Shown here piece after piece: positions 1 through 7,985 of a stretch of 43,797 nucleotides of DNA; the first letter of the stretch is position 1; every line of letters begins with the position of its first letter. Source of the stretch: JAFARZ01 sp035651595 (GTDB lineage: Bacteria; Actinomycetota; Actinomycetes; Streptosporangiales; Streptosporangiaceae); the NCBI GenBank assembly GCA_035651595.1, contig DASRFJ010000323.1, positions 1 to 43,797 of the forward strand, read 5' to 3'. Position numbers and translations under genes: made by a program. The notes under the pieces are model-generated. The model saw only the letters and a list, made by a program, of their open reading frames with translations. It did not search any database and was not told the DNA's origin.

Positions 1-555
1 GACCGGCCCACATCCGGCACGGTCACGCTCGGCGACATGGACCTGGCCAGGCTCAGCGAGCGGCGGCTGACGATCCTCAGGCGAGAGCGGATCGGGTTCG
101 TCTTCCAGGCGTTCAACCTGATGCCGTCGCTCACGGTCACCCAGAACATCGGCCTGCCGCTGCGCTTGGACGGCCGCCGCCCGCGGCGTTCCGAGGTGCG
201 CGAGGTCGCGGCGCGCGTCGGGCTCGACCAGCGCCTGCGCCATCGTCCATCCGAGCTCTCCGGCGGCCAGCAGCAGCGGGTCGCGATCGCCCGGGCGCTC
301 ATCACCCGGCCGTGGGTGGTGTTCGCCGACGAGCCAACCGGCGCGCTGGACACCCGGACCGGACACGGGGTGCTCGCGTTGCTCCGCGAGGTCGTCAACG
401 AGGAGGGGCATACGGTGGTGATGGTCACCCACGACCCGGTCGCCGCGGCGTACGCCGACCGCGTCATGCTGCTCGCCGACGGGCGGGTGGCCGGCACGCT
501 CGACGCGCCGACCGCCGACCAGGTCGCGGAGCGTCTCGCGCGGCTGGGGGCGTGA
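1..555 (+). CDS. ABC transporter ATP-binding protein, MacB/LolD type (5' end outside window)
   Basis: Cytoplasmic ATPase subunit of an ABC exporter; it would power the FtsX-type permease encoded next. The reading frame is open from base 1, so the start and the Walker A loop lie upstream of the window. Visible motifs in order are the Q-loop (FVFQAFNLMPSLT), the signature LSGGQQQRVAIARAL, Walker B (VVFADEPTGALD) and the H-loop (VMVTHDP). The spacing and the phrase DEPTGALD are typical of the MacB/LolD subfamily that pairs with FtsX-like permeases. The stop codon lies 3 nt before the permease ATG, so the two genes are clearly translated from one transcript. The substrate cannot be deduced; relatives export peptides or antibiotics, or act in envelope stress. 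Confidence 0.93.
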   Translation, partial: DRPTSGTVTLGDMDLARLSERRLTILRRERIGFVFQAFNLMPSLTVTQNIGLPLRLDGRRPRRSEVREVAARVGLDQRLRHRPSELSGGQQQRVAIARALITRPWVVFADEPTGALDTRTGHGVLALLREVVNEEGHTVVMVTHDPVAAAYADRVMLLADGRVAGTLDAPTADQVAERLARLGA

Positions 556-558
556 GCG

Positions 559-3021
559 ATGCTGCGTCTGGCCGTGCTCAGCGCTCGGGGCCGTCTCGGC
601 ACGTTCACCGGCGCGTTCGTCGCGCTCTTCGCCGCGGCCGTACTGTCGATGGCCTGGGGCATGCAACTGGAGTCGCTGCTGCGCACCCATCCGCCCGTCG
701 AACGCTACGCCAGCGCCGCGGCCGTCGTGGCGGGGCAGCAGAACACCGGCCATAAAGGCGATGTCCTGCTGGGCGAGCGCGCGCGGGTGAGCGCCGCACT
801 TGCCCCGCGGCTGGCGGCCGTACCCGGCATCCGCGCGGCGATCGGCGACGTGTCGGTGCCCGCGCTGCTCGGCGGCCGGACGGTCACCGCGCACGGCTGG
901 AGCAGCGCCGCGCTGACGCCGTATGTGCTGACCGCCGGGCGTCCGCCCGCGGGGCCGGGTGAGGTGGTCTCTGGCTACCCCGCCCCGCTCGGTGCCCGGC
1001 TGACCCTCGCGGCCGCCGAGCCCGCGCGCACGGTCACCGTGGTCGGCGTCGCCGTGCCCCGCCTCCCGGTCACCCAGCAGACGGCGATCTTCCTGACCGA
1101 CGCCGAAGCGACGCGGCTGGCCGGTCATCCGGGCTGGGTCGACGCGATCGGCGTGCTCGCCGGCCCAGGCTTCGACGTATCGCGGCTGAGCGCGGCGGCC
1201 GGCGGGGCGCAGGTCCTGACCGGCGGCGCTCGCGGCGCGGCCGAAAACCCGCAGATCGAGCGGACCCGCAAGGTCATGATCCCGGTCACGGCGGCGTTCG
1301 GCGGGCTGGCGATGTTCATCGCGATGTTCGTCGTGGCCAGCACGCTGGGCCTGTCGATCCAGCAGCGTGAGCGCGAGATCGCGCTGCTGCGCGCCGTTGC
1401 CGTGACACCCGGTCAGATCCGGCGCATGATCGCGTGGGAGGCGTCGATCGTCGCGCTGGCCGGCTCGGCGGCCGGGATCTGGCCCGGCATCGTGGCAGGG
1501 CGGGCGCTCGGCCATGCGCTCGTCGGTCACGGCATCATGCCGCCGAACCTCACTCTCGGCGTCGACTGGCCGCCGGCCGCCGCGTCCGTCGGTGGCGGCG
1601 TCCTCACCGCGCTGCTCGCGGTGCTGGCGGCCGGCCGGCGTGCGGCCCGCGTCCCGGCGACGCTCGCGCTCGCCGACGCGGCGGCCGAGCCGCGGCGGCT
1701 CGGACCCGGGCGCGTCATCGGCGGGCTGATCGCGCTCGCCGGTGCGGTCCCGCTGTTCGCGGTCTCGACCACCACGACCGCCGCGCAGACGGCCGCGGCG
1801 ACGTCGGAGCTGAACGCGGTCTTTCTCGTGGTGGCGGCCGCCTGCTTCGGCCCGGTCGTGGCGTACGCCGTCGCCCGGCTGCTGGCACGTGCGCTTGCCG
1901 CGCTCTCTCCGGTCGGCGGGTTCCTTGCCGCCGCGAACCTGGGCGCCGCCACCCGGCTCTTCTCCTCCGCCAGCACGCCGCTGGTGCTCACCGTCGGCCT
2001 GAGCTGCACGCTTTTCTTCGGCTCCACCACCGTGGAACACGCCATCACCCAGCAACAGCGCGCCGCGCTGACCGGCCAGCTCGCCATCACCACCGCCGGA
2101 TCGGGGCTGCCGGCCGCCGCGCTCGCCGACGCACGCGGCACACCGGGCGTCCGCTCGGCGGTCGCGCTGACGTCCACCATGCTGGGCCCCAGCCTGGGCG
2201 TTGCCAGTGACACCATCGCCGTTCAGATCCTCACCGGCGGGCAAGGCGGCGGCCTGGACGCCGACGTTCAGGCGGGATCCCTGAACGACCTGCACGGCGA
2301 CGCGATCGCCCTCGGCCGGCACCGCGCCGATGCCGTGCGGGCCCGCGTCGGCGACCGCGTGGGGATCATGCTGGGCGACGGCACCCGCACGCACGCGACC
2401 GTCGTCGCGATCTACGGCCGCGATCTGGCGTTCGGGGACGCCCTGCTCGCCCCCGAGCTCGCCGCCGGCCACCAGACCATTCCGCTGCTCAACGAGATCC
2501 TCGTGCTGACCGACCAGCCGGCGCCCGTGGTGGCCAAGCGCCTGCTAGGGCTGGCGCAGCGCTATCCCGGACTCCACGTGAGCGACAGCGCCTCGCTCGT
2601 CACCGCGAACGCCGCCAACGACGAGCTGAACAACTGGCTCGGTCCGTTCTTCGTCGCGATGATCTTCGCGTTCACGTCCATCGCCGTCATCAACACGCTG
2701 GTCATGATCGCACTCCGGCGCCGCCGCGAGCTGGCGCTGCTGCGGCTCACCGGCGCCACCAAACGCCAGGTCCGGTCCATGGCGCGCTGGGAGGCCGTCC
2801 TGATCATCGCCATCGGCCTCGGCACCGGCCTGGCGATCGCGGCCACCGCGCTGCTGCCACTGAGCCACGCGCTCACCGGCGGGTACCGGCCGTACGTGCC
2901 GGCCGGCTGGCTCGCCGCGATCCTCGGCGTCTCGGCGCTGCTGGCCCTGGTCGCCCTGTCGGTACCAACGCGGCGGGCGCTACGCACGCGCCCGGTCGAG
3001 GCGATCGGGATCCGCGAGTAG
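559..3021 (+). CDS. ABC transporter permease, FtsX/MacB family
   Basis: Membrane subunit of the exporter whose ATPase is encoded immediately upstream. The 820-residue length fits the duplicated FtsX architecture. A first transmembrane segment near residues 13-35 is followed by a large extracytoplasmic domain. A first FtsX core (about residues 235-360) contains the coupling-helix sequence QQREREIALLRAVAVTPGQIRRM. A second half ends in a second FtsX core (about residues 690-810) with RRRRELALLRLTGATKRQV. Both charged loops match the ATPase-contact segment of the family. The protein is rich in Ala, Gly and Leu. The 3' end overlaps the convergent anthranilate synthase gene by 42 nt. The transported molecule is unknown. 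Confidence 0.93.
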   Translation: MLRLAVLSARGRLGTFTGAFVALFAAAVLSMAWGMQLESLLRTHPPVERYASAAAVVAGQQNTGHKGDVLLGERARVSAALAPRLAAVPGIRAAIGDVSVPALLGGRTVTAHGWSSAALTPYVLTAGRPPAGPGEVVSGYPAPLGARLTLAAAEPARTVTVVGVAVPRLPVTQQTAIFLTDAEATRLAGHPGWVDAIGVLAGPGFDVSRLSAAAGGAQVLTGGARGAAENPQIERTRKVMIPVTAAFGGLAMFIAMFVVASTLGLSIQQREREIALLRAVAVTPGQIRRMIAWEASIVALAGSAAGIWPGIVAGRALGHALVGHGIMPPNLTLGVDWPPAAASVGGGVLTALLAVLAAGRRAARVPATLALADAAAEPRRLGPGRVIGGLIALAGAVPLFAVSTTTTAAQTAAATSELNAVFLVVAAACFGPVVAYAVARLLARALAALSPVGGFLAAANLGAATRLFSSASTPLVLTVGLSCTLFFGSTTVEHAITQQQRAALTGQLAITTAGSGLPAAALADARGTPGVRSAVALTSTMLGPSLGVASDTIAVQILTGGQGGGLDADVQAGSLNDLHGDAIALGRHRADAVRARVGDRVGIMLGDGTRTHATVVAIYGRDLAFGDALLAPELAAGHQTIPLLNEILVLTDQPAPVVAKRLLGLAQRYPGLHVSDSASLVTANAANDELNNWLGPFFVAMIFAFTSIAVINTLVMIALRRRRELALLRLTGATKRQVRSMARWEAVLIIAIGLGTGLAIAATALLPLSHALTGGYRPYVPAGWLAAILGVSALLALVALSVPTRRALRTRPVEAIGIRE

Positions 3022-5139
3022 CTCGGGGCGGCGGCACAGGTCTAGCACGTTGGCGATGACCTTGTGCCCGGTCCGGCCCGAGGCGGTCAGGATGGACTCG
3101 GGATGGAACTGGACCGCGAACCGCTTGGCCGCCGGGTCCTCGATGGCCATCACCACCCCGTCCGCCGTCGCGGCGGTCACGGTGAAGCCGCCCCGGACCT
3201 CGAAGGCGGGCGCGTACAGCGAGTGGTAGCGGCCAGCGGTGAACTCCGGTCCCAGCCCGTCGAGCAGCGAGCCGCCGGACACCCGCACCACGCCGGGCTT
3301 GCCGTGCGCCGGCTCGGGCAGCACGAACAGCTTCCCGCCGGCGTGCTCCACCATGGCCTGAAGCCCCAGGCACACGCCGAACACCGGCAGTTCCCGCCGG
3401 TACAGCTCGTCCAGCAAAGCGGCGCAGCCGAAGTCCGACGGTTCCCCCGGCCCCGGCGACAGCACAACCAGGTCGGGCGCATATGTGTCCAGCAAGTCCA
3501 CCGGGAAACCGAAGCGCAGCGTGGTGACAGACGCGCCTTCCTGCCGGAAGTAATCCCCCAGCGTGTGCACGAACGAGTCCTGATGGTCGACCAGTACTAC
3601 CCGGGGGGGACGATCCCCCCAGGACCCCCCCTGCGAGCGGGGGGAACCCTCCCCCCGCACCCCCTGGGCCCCAGAAGGGGCGGGCCGGCTGGCCTCGGCC
3701 AGGGTCTCGAGCAGGGCTCGGGCCTTGATGTGGGTTTCCCGCTCCTCCGCCTCCGGCACCGAGTCGTACAGCAGCGTCGCCCCGGCCCGCACCGCGGCGA
3801 CGCCGTTCACGATGTGCGCGGTGCGCAGCGTCAGCCCGGTGTTCATCGACCCGTCGAACCCGATCTTGCCGACCGCGCCGCCGTACCAGCGCCGCGGCGT
3901 GGCCTCGTGGTCCTCGATGAACTGCATCGCCCAGGTCTTCGGCGCGCCGGTCACGGTGACCGCCCACATATGGGTGAGAAACGCGTCCAGCGCGTCGAAC
4001 TCCGGGCGCAGCCGCCCCTCGATGTGGTCGACGGTGTGGATCAGCCGGCTGTACATCTCGATCTGCCGCCGCCCGATCACCCGCACCGAGCCCGGCTCGC
4101 AGACCCGCGCCTTGTCGTTGCGGTCCACGTCAGTGCACATGGTCAGCTCGGACTCCTCCTTCGCGGAGCCGAGCAGCGTGGCGATGTTAGCAGCGTCCTC
4201 CAGCGGCCCCTCGCCCCGGGCGATCGTGCCGGCGATCGGGCAGGTTTCCACCCGGTTCCCCTCGGTCACCCGGACGTACATCTCCGGCGACGCGCCGACC
4301 AGGTATTCTCCGTCCCCGAGGTTGAACAGGAACTCGTACGGCGCGGGATTCCGCTGCCGCAGCAGCTCGTAGAACGCGGCCGGCGACTCGCACCGGCCGT
4401 GGAAGACGTGGCTGGGCACCACCTCGAACAGGTCGCCGCAGACGAACCGCTCCCGGGCCTGCTCCACAACCTCCGCATAGCTGCCCGTCCGCGGTGGCTC
4501 AGGCAGTTCTCTGCTCGGAACGATCTGGGGTGTCTGTTCCGTCAGCCTGCTCAGCCCAGCGGTGGAGACGCCGCCGTCCGCGAACTCGTAGCTGAACCTG
4601 GTGGCTTCCTCGCGCTTGCGGTCCAGCACCCAGATCTGGTCCGGCAGGTGCAGCACCAGGTCACGCTGGGCGCGATCCCGCTCGATCCGCGGACGGACCG
4701 GCTCGAACTGGAACGACAGGTCATAGCCGAACGCGCCGTACAGGCCCAGATGCGGATCCTCGACGCGAAACGCTGCCAGGACCTCGCGCAGCGCGCTGAA
4801 CACGGTGGGCCGCCGGGTCCGCTCCTCCTCGGGGAAGTCCCCGTCCGGTTCCGGGATGGTGATGGCCCCCGGCCCAGACGGCTCCCCCGCCTTGCGCATG
4901 GCGGCCAGGACCGCCGGCAGGATGACCTCGCCGCGCGCGTTCAGCGCCCGCGCGGTGAGCGTCCGGCCGGTGGCCACGATCTCGACCGGCGGGTCGATAT
5001 AGGCCATGACCCAGCGGCTGTACCGGCCCGGGTACTCCATGCCGGAGCTGAGCACGCCGCCGCGCCGCTCATCTACGACGGCGGCGATCCGCTCGAGTTC
5101 GGCCGGATCGAAGGACTCGGCGGTCCGGGTGATATCCAT
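2980..5139 (-). CDS. trpEG: fused anthranilate synthase, TrpE-TrpG (chorismate to anthranilate)
   Basis: Bifunctional anthranilate synthase, 719 residues, making anthranilate from chorismate and glutamine at the first step to tryptophan. The N-terminal two thirds is the chorismate-binding TrpE part, with LVGASPEMYVRV, CPIAGTIARGEG, DVDRNDKARV and VTGAPKTWAM. The C-terminal part, from about residue 515, is a class I glutamine amidotransferase: HQDSFVHTLGDYF, LSPGPGEP, the nucleophile Cys590 in GVCLGLQAM, and His679/Glu681 in QFHPES. The linker (about residues 490-512) is encoded by a G/C-run repeat also found in the next protein. The gene stands apart from other trp genes but follows a Trp-rich leader peptide, so its expression should respond to charged tRNA-Trp. 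Such fusions occur in actinomycetes for primary metabolism and for antibiotic precursors; the leader favours the former. Confidence 0.95.
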   Translation of the reverse strand: MDITRTAESFDPAELERIAAVVDERRGGVLSSGMEYPGRYSRWVMAYIDPPVEIVATGRTLTARALNARGEVILPAVLAAMRKAGEPSGPGAITIPEPDGDFPEEERTRRPTVFSALREVLAAFRVEDPHLGLYGAFGYDLSFQFEPVRPRIERDRAQRDLVLHLPDQIWVLDRKREEATRFSYEFADGGVSTAGLSRLTEQTPQIVPSRELPEPPRTGSYAEVVEQARERFVCGDLFEVVPSHVFHGRCESPAAFYELLRQRNPAPYEFLFNLGDGEYLVGASPEMYVRVTEGNRVETCPIAGTIARGEGPLEDAANIATLLGSAKEESELTMCTDVDRNDKARVCEPGSVRVIGRRQIEMYSRLIHTVDHIEGRLRPEFDALDAFLTHMWAVTVTGAPKTWAMQFIEDHEATPRRWYGGAVGKIGFDGSMNTGLTLRTAHIVNGVAAVRAGATLLYDSVPEAEERETHIKARALLETLAEASRPAPSGAQGVRGEGSPRSQGGSWGDRPPRVVLVDHQDSFVHTLGDYFRQEGASVTTLRFGFPVDLLDTYAPDLVVLSPGPGEPSDFGCAALLDELYRRELPVFGVCLGLQAMVEHAGGKLFVLPEPAHGKPGVVRVSGGSLLDGLGPEFTAGRYHSLYAPAFEVRGGFTVTAATADGVVMAIEDPAAKRFAVQFHPESILTASGRTGHKVIANVLDLCRRPELLADPDRLDRARA
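3604..3670. repeat. 67-nt G/C-run repeat, copy A, in the trpEG linker
   Basis: Alternating runs of six or seven G or C. It aligns without gaps to 6068-6134, with 8 mismatches in 67 positions (about 88% identity). It is in frame with trpEG and encodes the interdomain peptide beginning AQGVRGEGSP. It sits between two folded domains, where an insertion would be tolerated. Confidence 0.85.
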
Positions 5140-5199
5140 GGTGGGGGCCCCTCAGGTGTCAGGCCCGGGGGCGGGCAACGTTCTGCTTGTTCAGCAGGG

Positions 5200-5225
5200 G
5201 CGACCGCCGTCCGGGGGGCGGTCGC
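5200..5225 (-). terminator. attenuator-type hairpin in the trpEG leader
   Basis: A perfect 9-bp stem (GCGACCGCC / GGCGGTCGC) with an 8-nt loop lies between the Trp-codon leader peptide and trpEG. No U-run follows, which is common in actinomycete terminators. A second hairpin of 6 bp (5252-5267, GCCGCC/GGCGGC) overlaps the end of the leader peptide, just after the Trp codons. It is placed where a stalled ribosome would disrupt it. A small CTGCT/AGCAG stem follows at 5183-5197. The arrangement fits ribosome-mediated attenuation, but the competing antiterminator was not folded. Confidence 0.6.
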
Positions 5226-5256
5226 TTCGCTGTCAGACGCGAGACTATGCAGCCGC

Positions 5257-5295
5257 CTACTGGCGGCGCCACCATTGCTGGACTAGTCGCGTCAT
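5257..5295 (-). CDS. trpL: trp leader peptide (MTRLVQQWWRRQ)
   Basis: A 12-codon reading frame, ATG to TAG, on the same strand as trpEG and ending 117 nt before its ATG. It contains two adjacent Trp codons near its end, the hallmark of a trp attenuation leader. It is followed by hairpins that could act as pause and terminator structures. It begins only 13 nt after the stop of the upstream hydrolase. A TAGGTT hexamer lies about 7 nt before the ATG and could be a -10 box giving a near-leaderless transcript; that last point is inference. Confidence 0.72.
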   Translation of the reverse strand: MTRLVQQWWRRQ

Positions 5296-5308
5296 GACGC
5301 TCAACCTA

Positions 5309-7030
5309 TCACGCGGCGGGGCAGGCGGGATGCAGATCAGGCATGCGCCATGCCGATGCCGCGGCGGCGATCAGCTCTGCGGCGGTCTTCAGGCGCTGGT
5401 CGCCGTGCACGGCGTACTGCCCGGCGAGGAACTGGACCACCATCTGCTGGACTTGCCCGTCGCCGAGCAGGCCGCCGTGGAAGGCCTCGATGACGACCAG
5501 GTTCCCCGGGTAGTGGCAGACCGGCATGGTTACCGCGTCGGCCAGCGGGACGATGGCCAGCCAGTGCAGCCCGCGAACCTTGGCGGTGGCCGCGAAGTAC
5601 TGGGCGCCGAACTCCCCCACCGACTCGATCAGCTCCCGCGCCCCGGAACTGCCGTACGGCGACATCTGGCCGATCAGGTTGTTCAGGGTGATCAGCGCTT
5701 CGCCGGGTACCCCGCCCTGCCCCACCTGACCGGGCTCCACGATCGGGCTCAGCAGCACCACGGAGCCGATCGGCAGCCCCTTGTGCCTGGCCAGCATGGC
5801 GTACAGGCCGAGCGTGCCCTCGCTCTCCGCAACGATGTTCACCGGCCCGTTGACGTGCGCGTGCAGCCACTGGACCTGGGCCGCCATCCGGTCCCCAAGC
5901 TCCTGGATCGGCAGGTCGGCGGCCTTCGAGTAAGCGATCGGCTGGCCGCTGGCGGTCAGGCCGAGGTAGGAGAACTGCCGCACCAGCATGCCCGGCTCAT
6001 CGGCGCGCAATGTGTTGGCGTCGTTGCAGCAGTTGGAGCCCCAGCCAGCCACGACGAGGGTTCCGGAGGGGGGACCATCCCCCCTAGACCCCCCCTTCGA
6101 CTGGGGGGAACCCTCCCCCCAGACCCCCTGGGCCGGGGCGAGCCCGGCGGCGACAGCACCTGCGGTGCTGGGTGACAGGTGCACCGTTCCGGTGAACGCG
6201 AGCCGGGCGAGCCAGACCATGAGCACCAGCACGAGCAGCGCCGCCACCGGTGCCATCGGCACCCAGCTGGTCCGGCGCCTGAGGATCCGCCGGACCTGCC
6301 ACAGCATCGCGCGCCAGTGCCAGGCGGGTGCCTCGGCCACCGGGGCATACCGTGCCGCGGCGGTCGTCACCCCGTACCAGGTCCGGGCGTTCAGCAGCCC
6401 GGCCAGCGCGGCCACCGCGAGGAACTCCGCGACATCCAGCCGCGGTGATACGACGGCCACGGCGGACAGCAGCACGAAGCCGCCCAGCAGCCAGCCGGCG
6501 GTGCCCGCCGCCGGCAGCCGCCGCCACCAGGCACGCCCCACCCCGCCGTGGCTCAGCGCGATCGCGCAGCCGAGCAGCACCGGCACGGCGCCGAGGAAGG
6601 GCCACGAGAACGGCACCAGCGCCACGCCGAACATCAGCGTGACGACCGGCGACAGCAGCACCCAGACGAGCAGCGTGAGGACCGCACACGACCAGAAGGC
6701 GGTCCGGAACCGCGGTGGCATTCCCTGACCGAGGGGCGCTCCCCCCGGACCCCCCCGGCGTGAGGGCCATGCCAGTAGCACCAGCGCCGCGTCCAGCGCG
6801 GCGCGCACGACAAGCATGCCAGTCAGCACCCCGGCAAAGGCCGCCCACGACTGGCCGAAGGCGAACAGCCAGCGCAGGTCGTGGTACGCGGCCAGCGGTG
6901 GCAGCGCGGTCACCTGCGGCCCCAGTATCCGGGCGCCCGGTACGACGAGCGACAGCAGCGCGGTTTCGGCCATCGCACCGCCAACCGAAAGCGCGATCAG
7001 GCCATGATGCCGGACGAAACCCCCGTCCAT
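5309..7030 (-). CDS. membrane protein with C-terminal alpha/beta-hydrolase domain
   Basis: A 573-residue protein. The N-terminal half contains several hydrophobic segments (about residues 10-35, 60-90, 110-135, 140-160, 180-215 and 240-275), so it is an integral membrane protein. The C-terminal half, from about residue 322, looks like a secreted alpha/beta-hydrolase, with GTLVVAGWGSN as the first strand and oxyanion loop and a nucleophile elbow around Ser403 in VAESEGTLG. His-rich segments near the end (VIEAFHGG) could supply the catalytic His. The joint between the two halves is encoded by copy B of the G/C-run repeat, and a shorter copy lies at residues 92-100. Its stop is 13 nt before the trp leader, so it may be co-transcribed with trpEG. 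The substrate is unknown. Confidence 0.75.
   Translation of the reverse strand: MDGGFVRHHGLIALSVGGAMAETALLSLVVPGARILGPQVTALPPLAAYHDLRWLFAFGQSWAAFAGVLTGMLVVRAALDAALVLLAWPSRRGGPGGAPLGQGMPPRFRTAFWSCAVLTLLVWVLLSPVVTLMFGVALVPFSWPFLGAVPVLLGCAIALSHGGVGRAWWRRLPAAGTAGWLLGGFVLLSAVAVVSPRLDVAEFLAVAALAGLLNARTWYGVTTAAARYAPVAEAPAWHWRAMLWQVRRILRRRTSWVPMAPVAALLVLVLMVWLARLAFTGTVHLSPSTAGAVAAGLAPAQGVWGEGSPQSKGGSRGDGPPSGTLVVAGWGSNCCNDANTLRADEPGMLVRQFSYLGLTASGQPIAYSKAADLPIQELGDRMAAQVQWLHAHVNGPVNIVAESEGTLGLYAMLARHKGLPIGSVVLLSPIVEPGQVGQGGVPGEALITLNNLIGQMSPYGSSGARELIESVGEFGAQYFAATAKVRGLHWLAIVPLADAVTMPVCHYPGNLVVIEAFHGGLLGDGQVQQMVVQFLAGQYAVHGDQRLKTAAELIAAAASAWRMPDLHPACPAA
6068..6134. repeat. 67-nt G/C-run repeat, copy B, inside the membrane hydrolase gene
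   Basis: Gap-free match to 3604-3670. It is in frame and in the same phase as copy A, giving a peptide beginning AQGVWGEGSP that matches the trpEG linker peptide. It separates the membrane half from the hydrolase half of the protein. Confidence 0.85.
6733..6756. repeat. short G/C-run repeat, copy C
   Basis: A partial relative of the 67-nt repeat: a G-run, then TCCCCCC, a dinucleotide and GACCCCCCC. It is in frame in a cytosolic or extracytosolic loop of the membrane hydrolase and encodes a Gly/Pro-rich stretch at about residues 92-100. Confidence 0.5.
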
Positions 7031-7055
7031 ACAACAAGGTTAACGCATCCGGAGG

Positions 7056-7985
7056 CTACCTCCGCTGAAGGCGTACATCCAGCGAGTCGCGCACCGCGTC
7101 ACCGATGAGGCTGAACGCGATGATCGTGACGATCAGCAGGACCGCCGAGGGATACACCAGCCACCAGTAGCCGTTGTAGAGATCGTCGAGGCCGCTGGTG
7201 AGCATCTGGCCCCAGTCCGCGTGGGGCGGCGGGATACCGAGCCCGAGGAAGCTGAGCGTCGACAGCGCGATGATCGCATCGGCGACGCTGAACGTGGCGT
7301 TGACCACGATCACACCGATCGCGTTCGGCACCATGTGCCGCCACATGATCCGCGTAGTCTTGCTGCCCATCGAGCGCGCCGCCAGGACGAAGTCCCTGGT
7401 GCGCAGCGAGATCACCTCACCGCGCACCAGCCGGGCGACGCCCAGCCAGGACAGCAGCGTCAGCAGCAAGATGATCGTGAGCAGGTCCGGGGTGAAGATG
7501 TTGACCATGATGAGCAGCGCGACCAGCCACGGGATGGCCAGCATGGTGTCGACGATCCGCATCATGATGCCGTCGACGATGCCGCCCGCGATCCCCGCGA
7601 TCGCGCCGTAGATGGTGCCCACCAGCGTCGTCGCGATCGCGACCGCGAACCCCAGCTCCAGCGAGGACTGCCCGCCGACCATGAGCCGGCCGAGCACGTC
7701 GTACCCGGTGTCGTCGGTGCCCAGCGGGTGGGCGTTCCCCGGCGCGAGGTCCTTCAGGTTCAGGTTCAGGCCTATCGTGCCCTGGTTGGTGTGGTAGAAG
7801 ACCGGCCCGAGGAAGCAGAACAGCACCAGGGCCACGACTACCGCGACGCCGGTCCTCGCCTGCCAGTTGCTGACGAACGCCCGCAGGATCAGCCACCCGG
7901 ATACTCGCTCGCCGACCGGGCCGCCCGCGGGTGCCGCGCGGCCGGCCGCGGACGGCACGAGCGGGGTGAGGTCAGTCGCTGACAT
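7056..7985 (-). CDS. peptide-type ABC importer permease, DppC/OppC family
   Basis: Inner-membrane permease of a dipeptide/oligopeptide/nickel-type importer, 309 residues. It has the OppC N-terminal segment (first TM around residues 40-60, NQGTIGLNLNLKDLAPGNAHPLGTD with the characteristic HPLGTDDTGYDVLGR). The binding-protein-dependent transport domain carries the EAA-loop region (VLAARSMGSKTTRIMWRHMVPN) and ends in the typical SLIGDAVRDSLDVRLQRR tail. It overlaps the upstream permease gene by 14 nt, so translation is coupled. No ATPase subunits follow in this window; they must be encoded elsewhere, or a shared ATPase is used. Confidence 0.94.
   Translation of the reverse strand: MSATDLTPLVPSAAGRAAPAGGPVGERVSGWLILRAFVSNWQARTGVAVVVALVLFCFLGPVFYHTNQGTIGLNLNLKDLAPGNAHPLGTDDTGYDVLGRLMVGGQSSLELGFAVAIATTLVGTIYGAIAGIAGGIVDGIMMRIVDTMLAIPWLVALLIMVNIFTPDLLTIILLLTLLSWLGVARLVRGEVISLRTRDFVLAARSMGSKTTRIMWRHMVPNAIGVIVVNATFSVADAIIALSTLSFLGLGIPPPHADWGQMLTSGLDDLYNGYWWLVYPSAVLLIVTIIAFSLIGDAVRDSLDVRLQRR

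Noticed and set aside
3064..5286. Very long open frame on the plus strand, antisense to trpEG
   Set aside because: Arg/Gly/His-rich translation without any family pattern; it mirrors codon bias of the clearly real trpEG on the other strand.
3604..6756. G/C-run repeats considered as a CRISPR-like or short-spaced array
   Set aside because: The copies are kilobases apart, inside genes, with no regular spacing and no cas genes.
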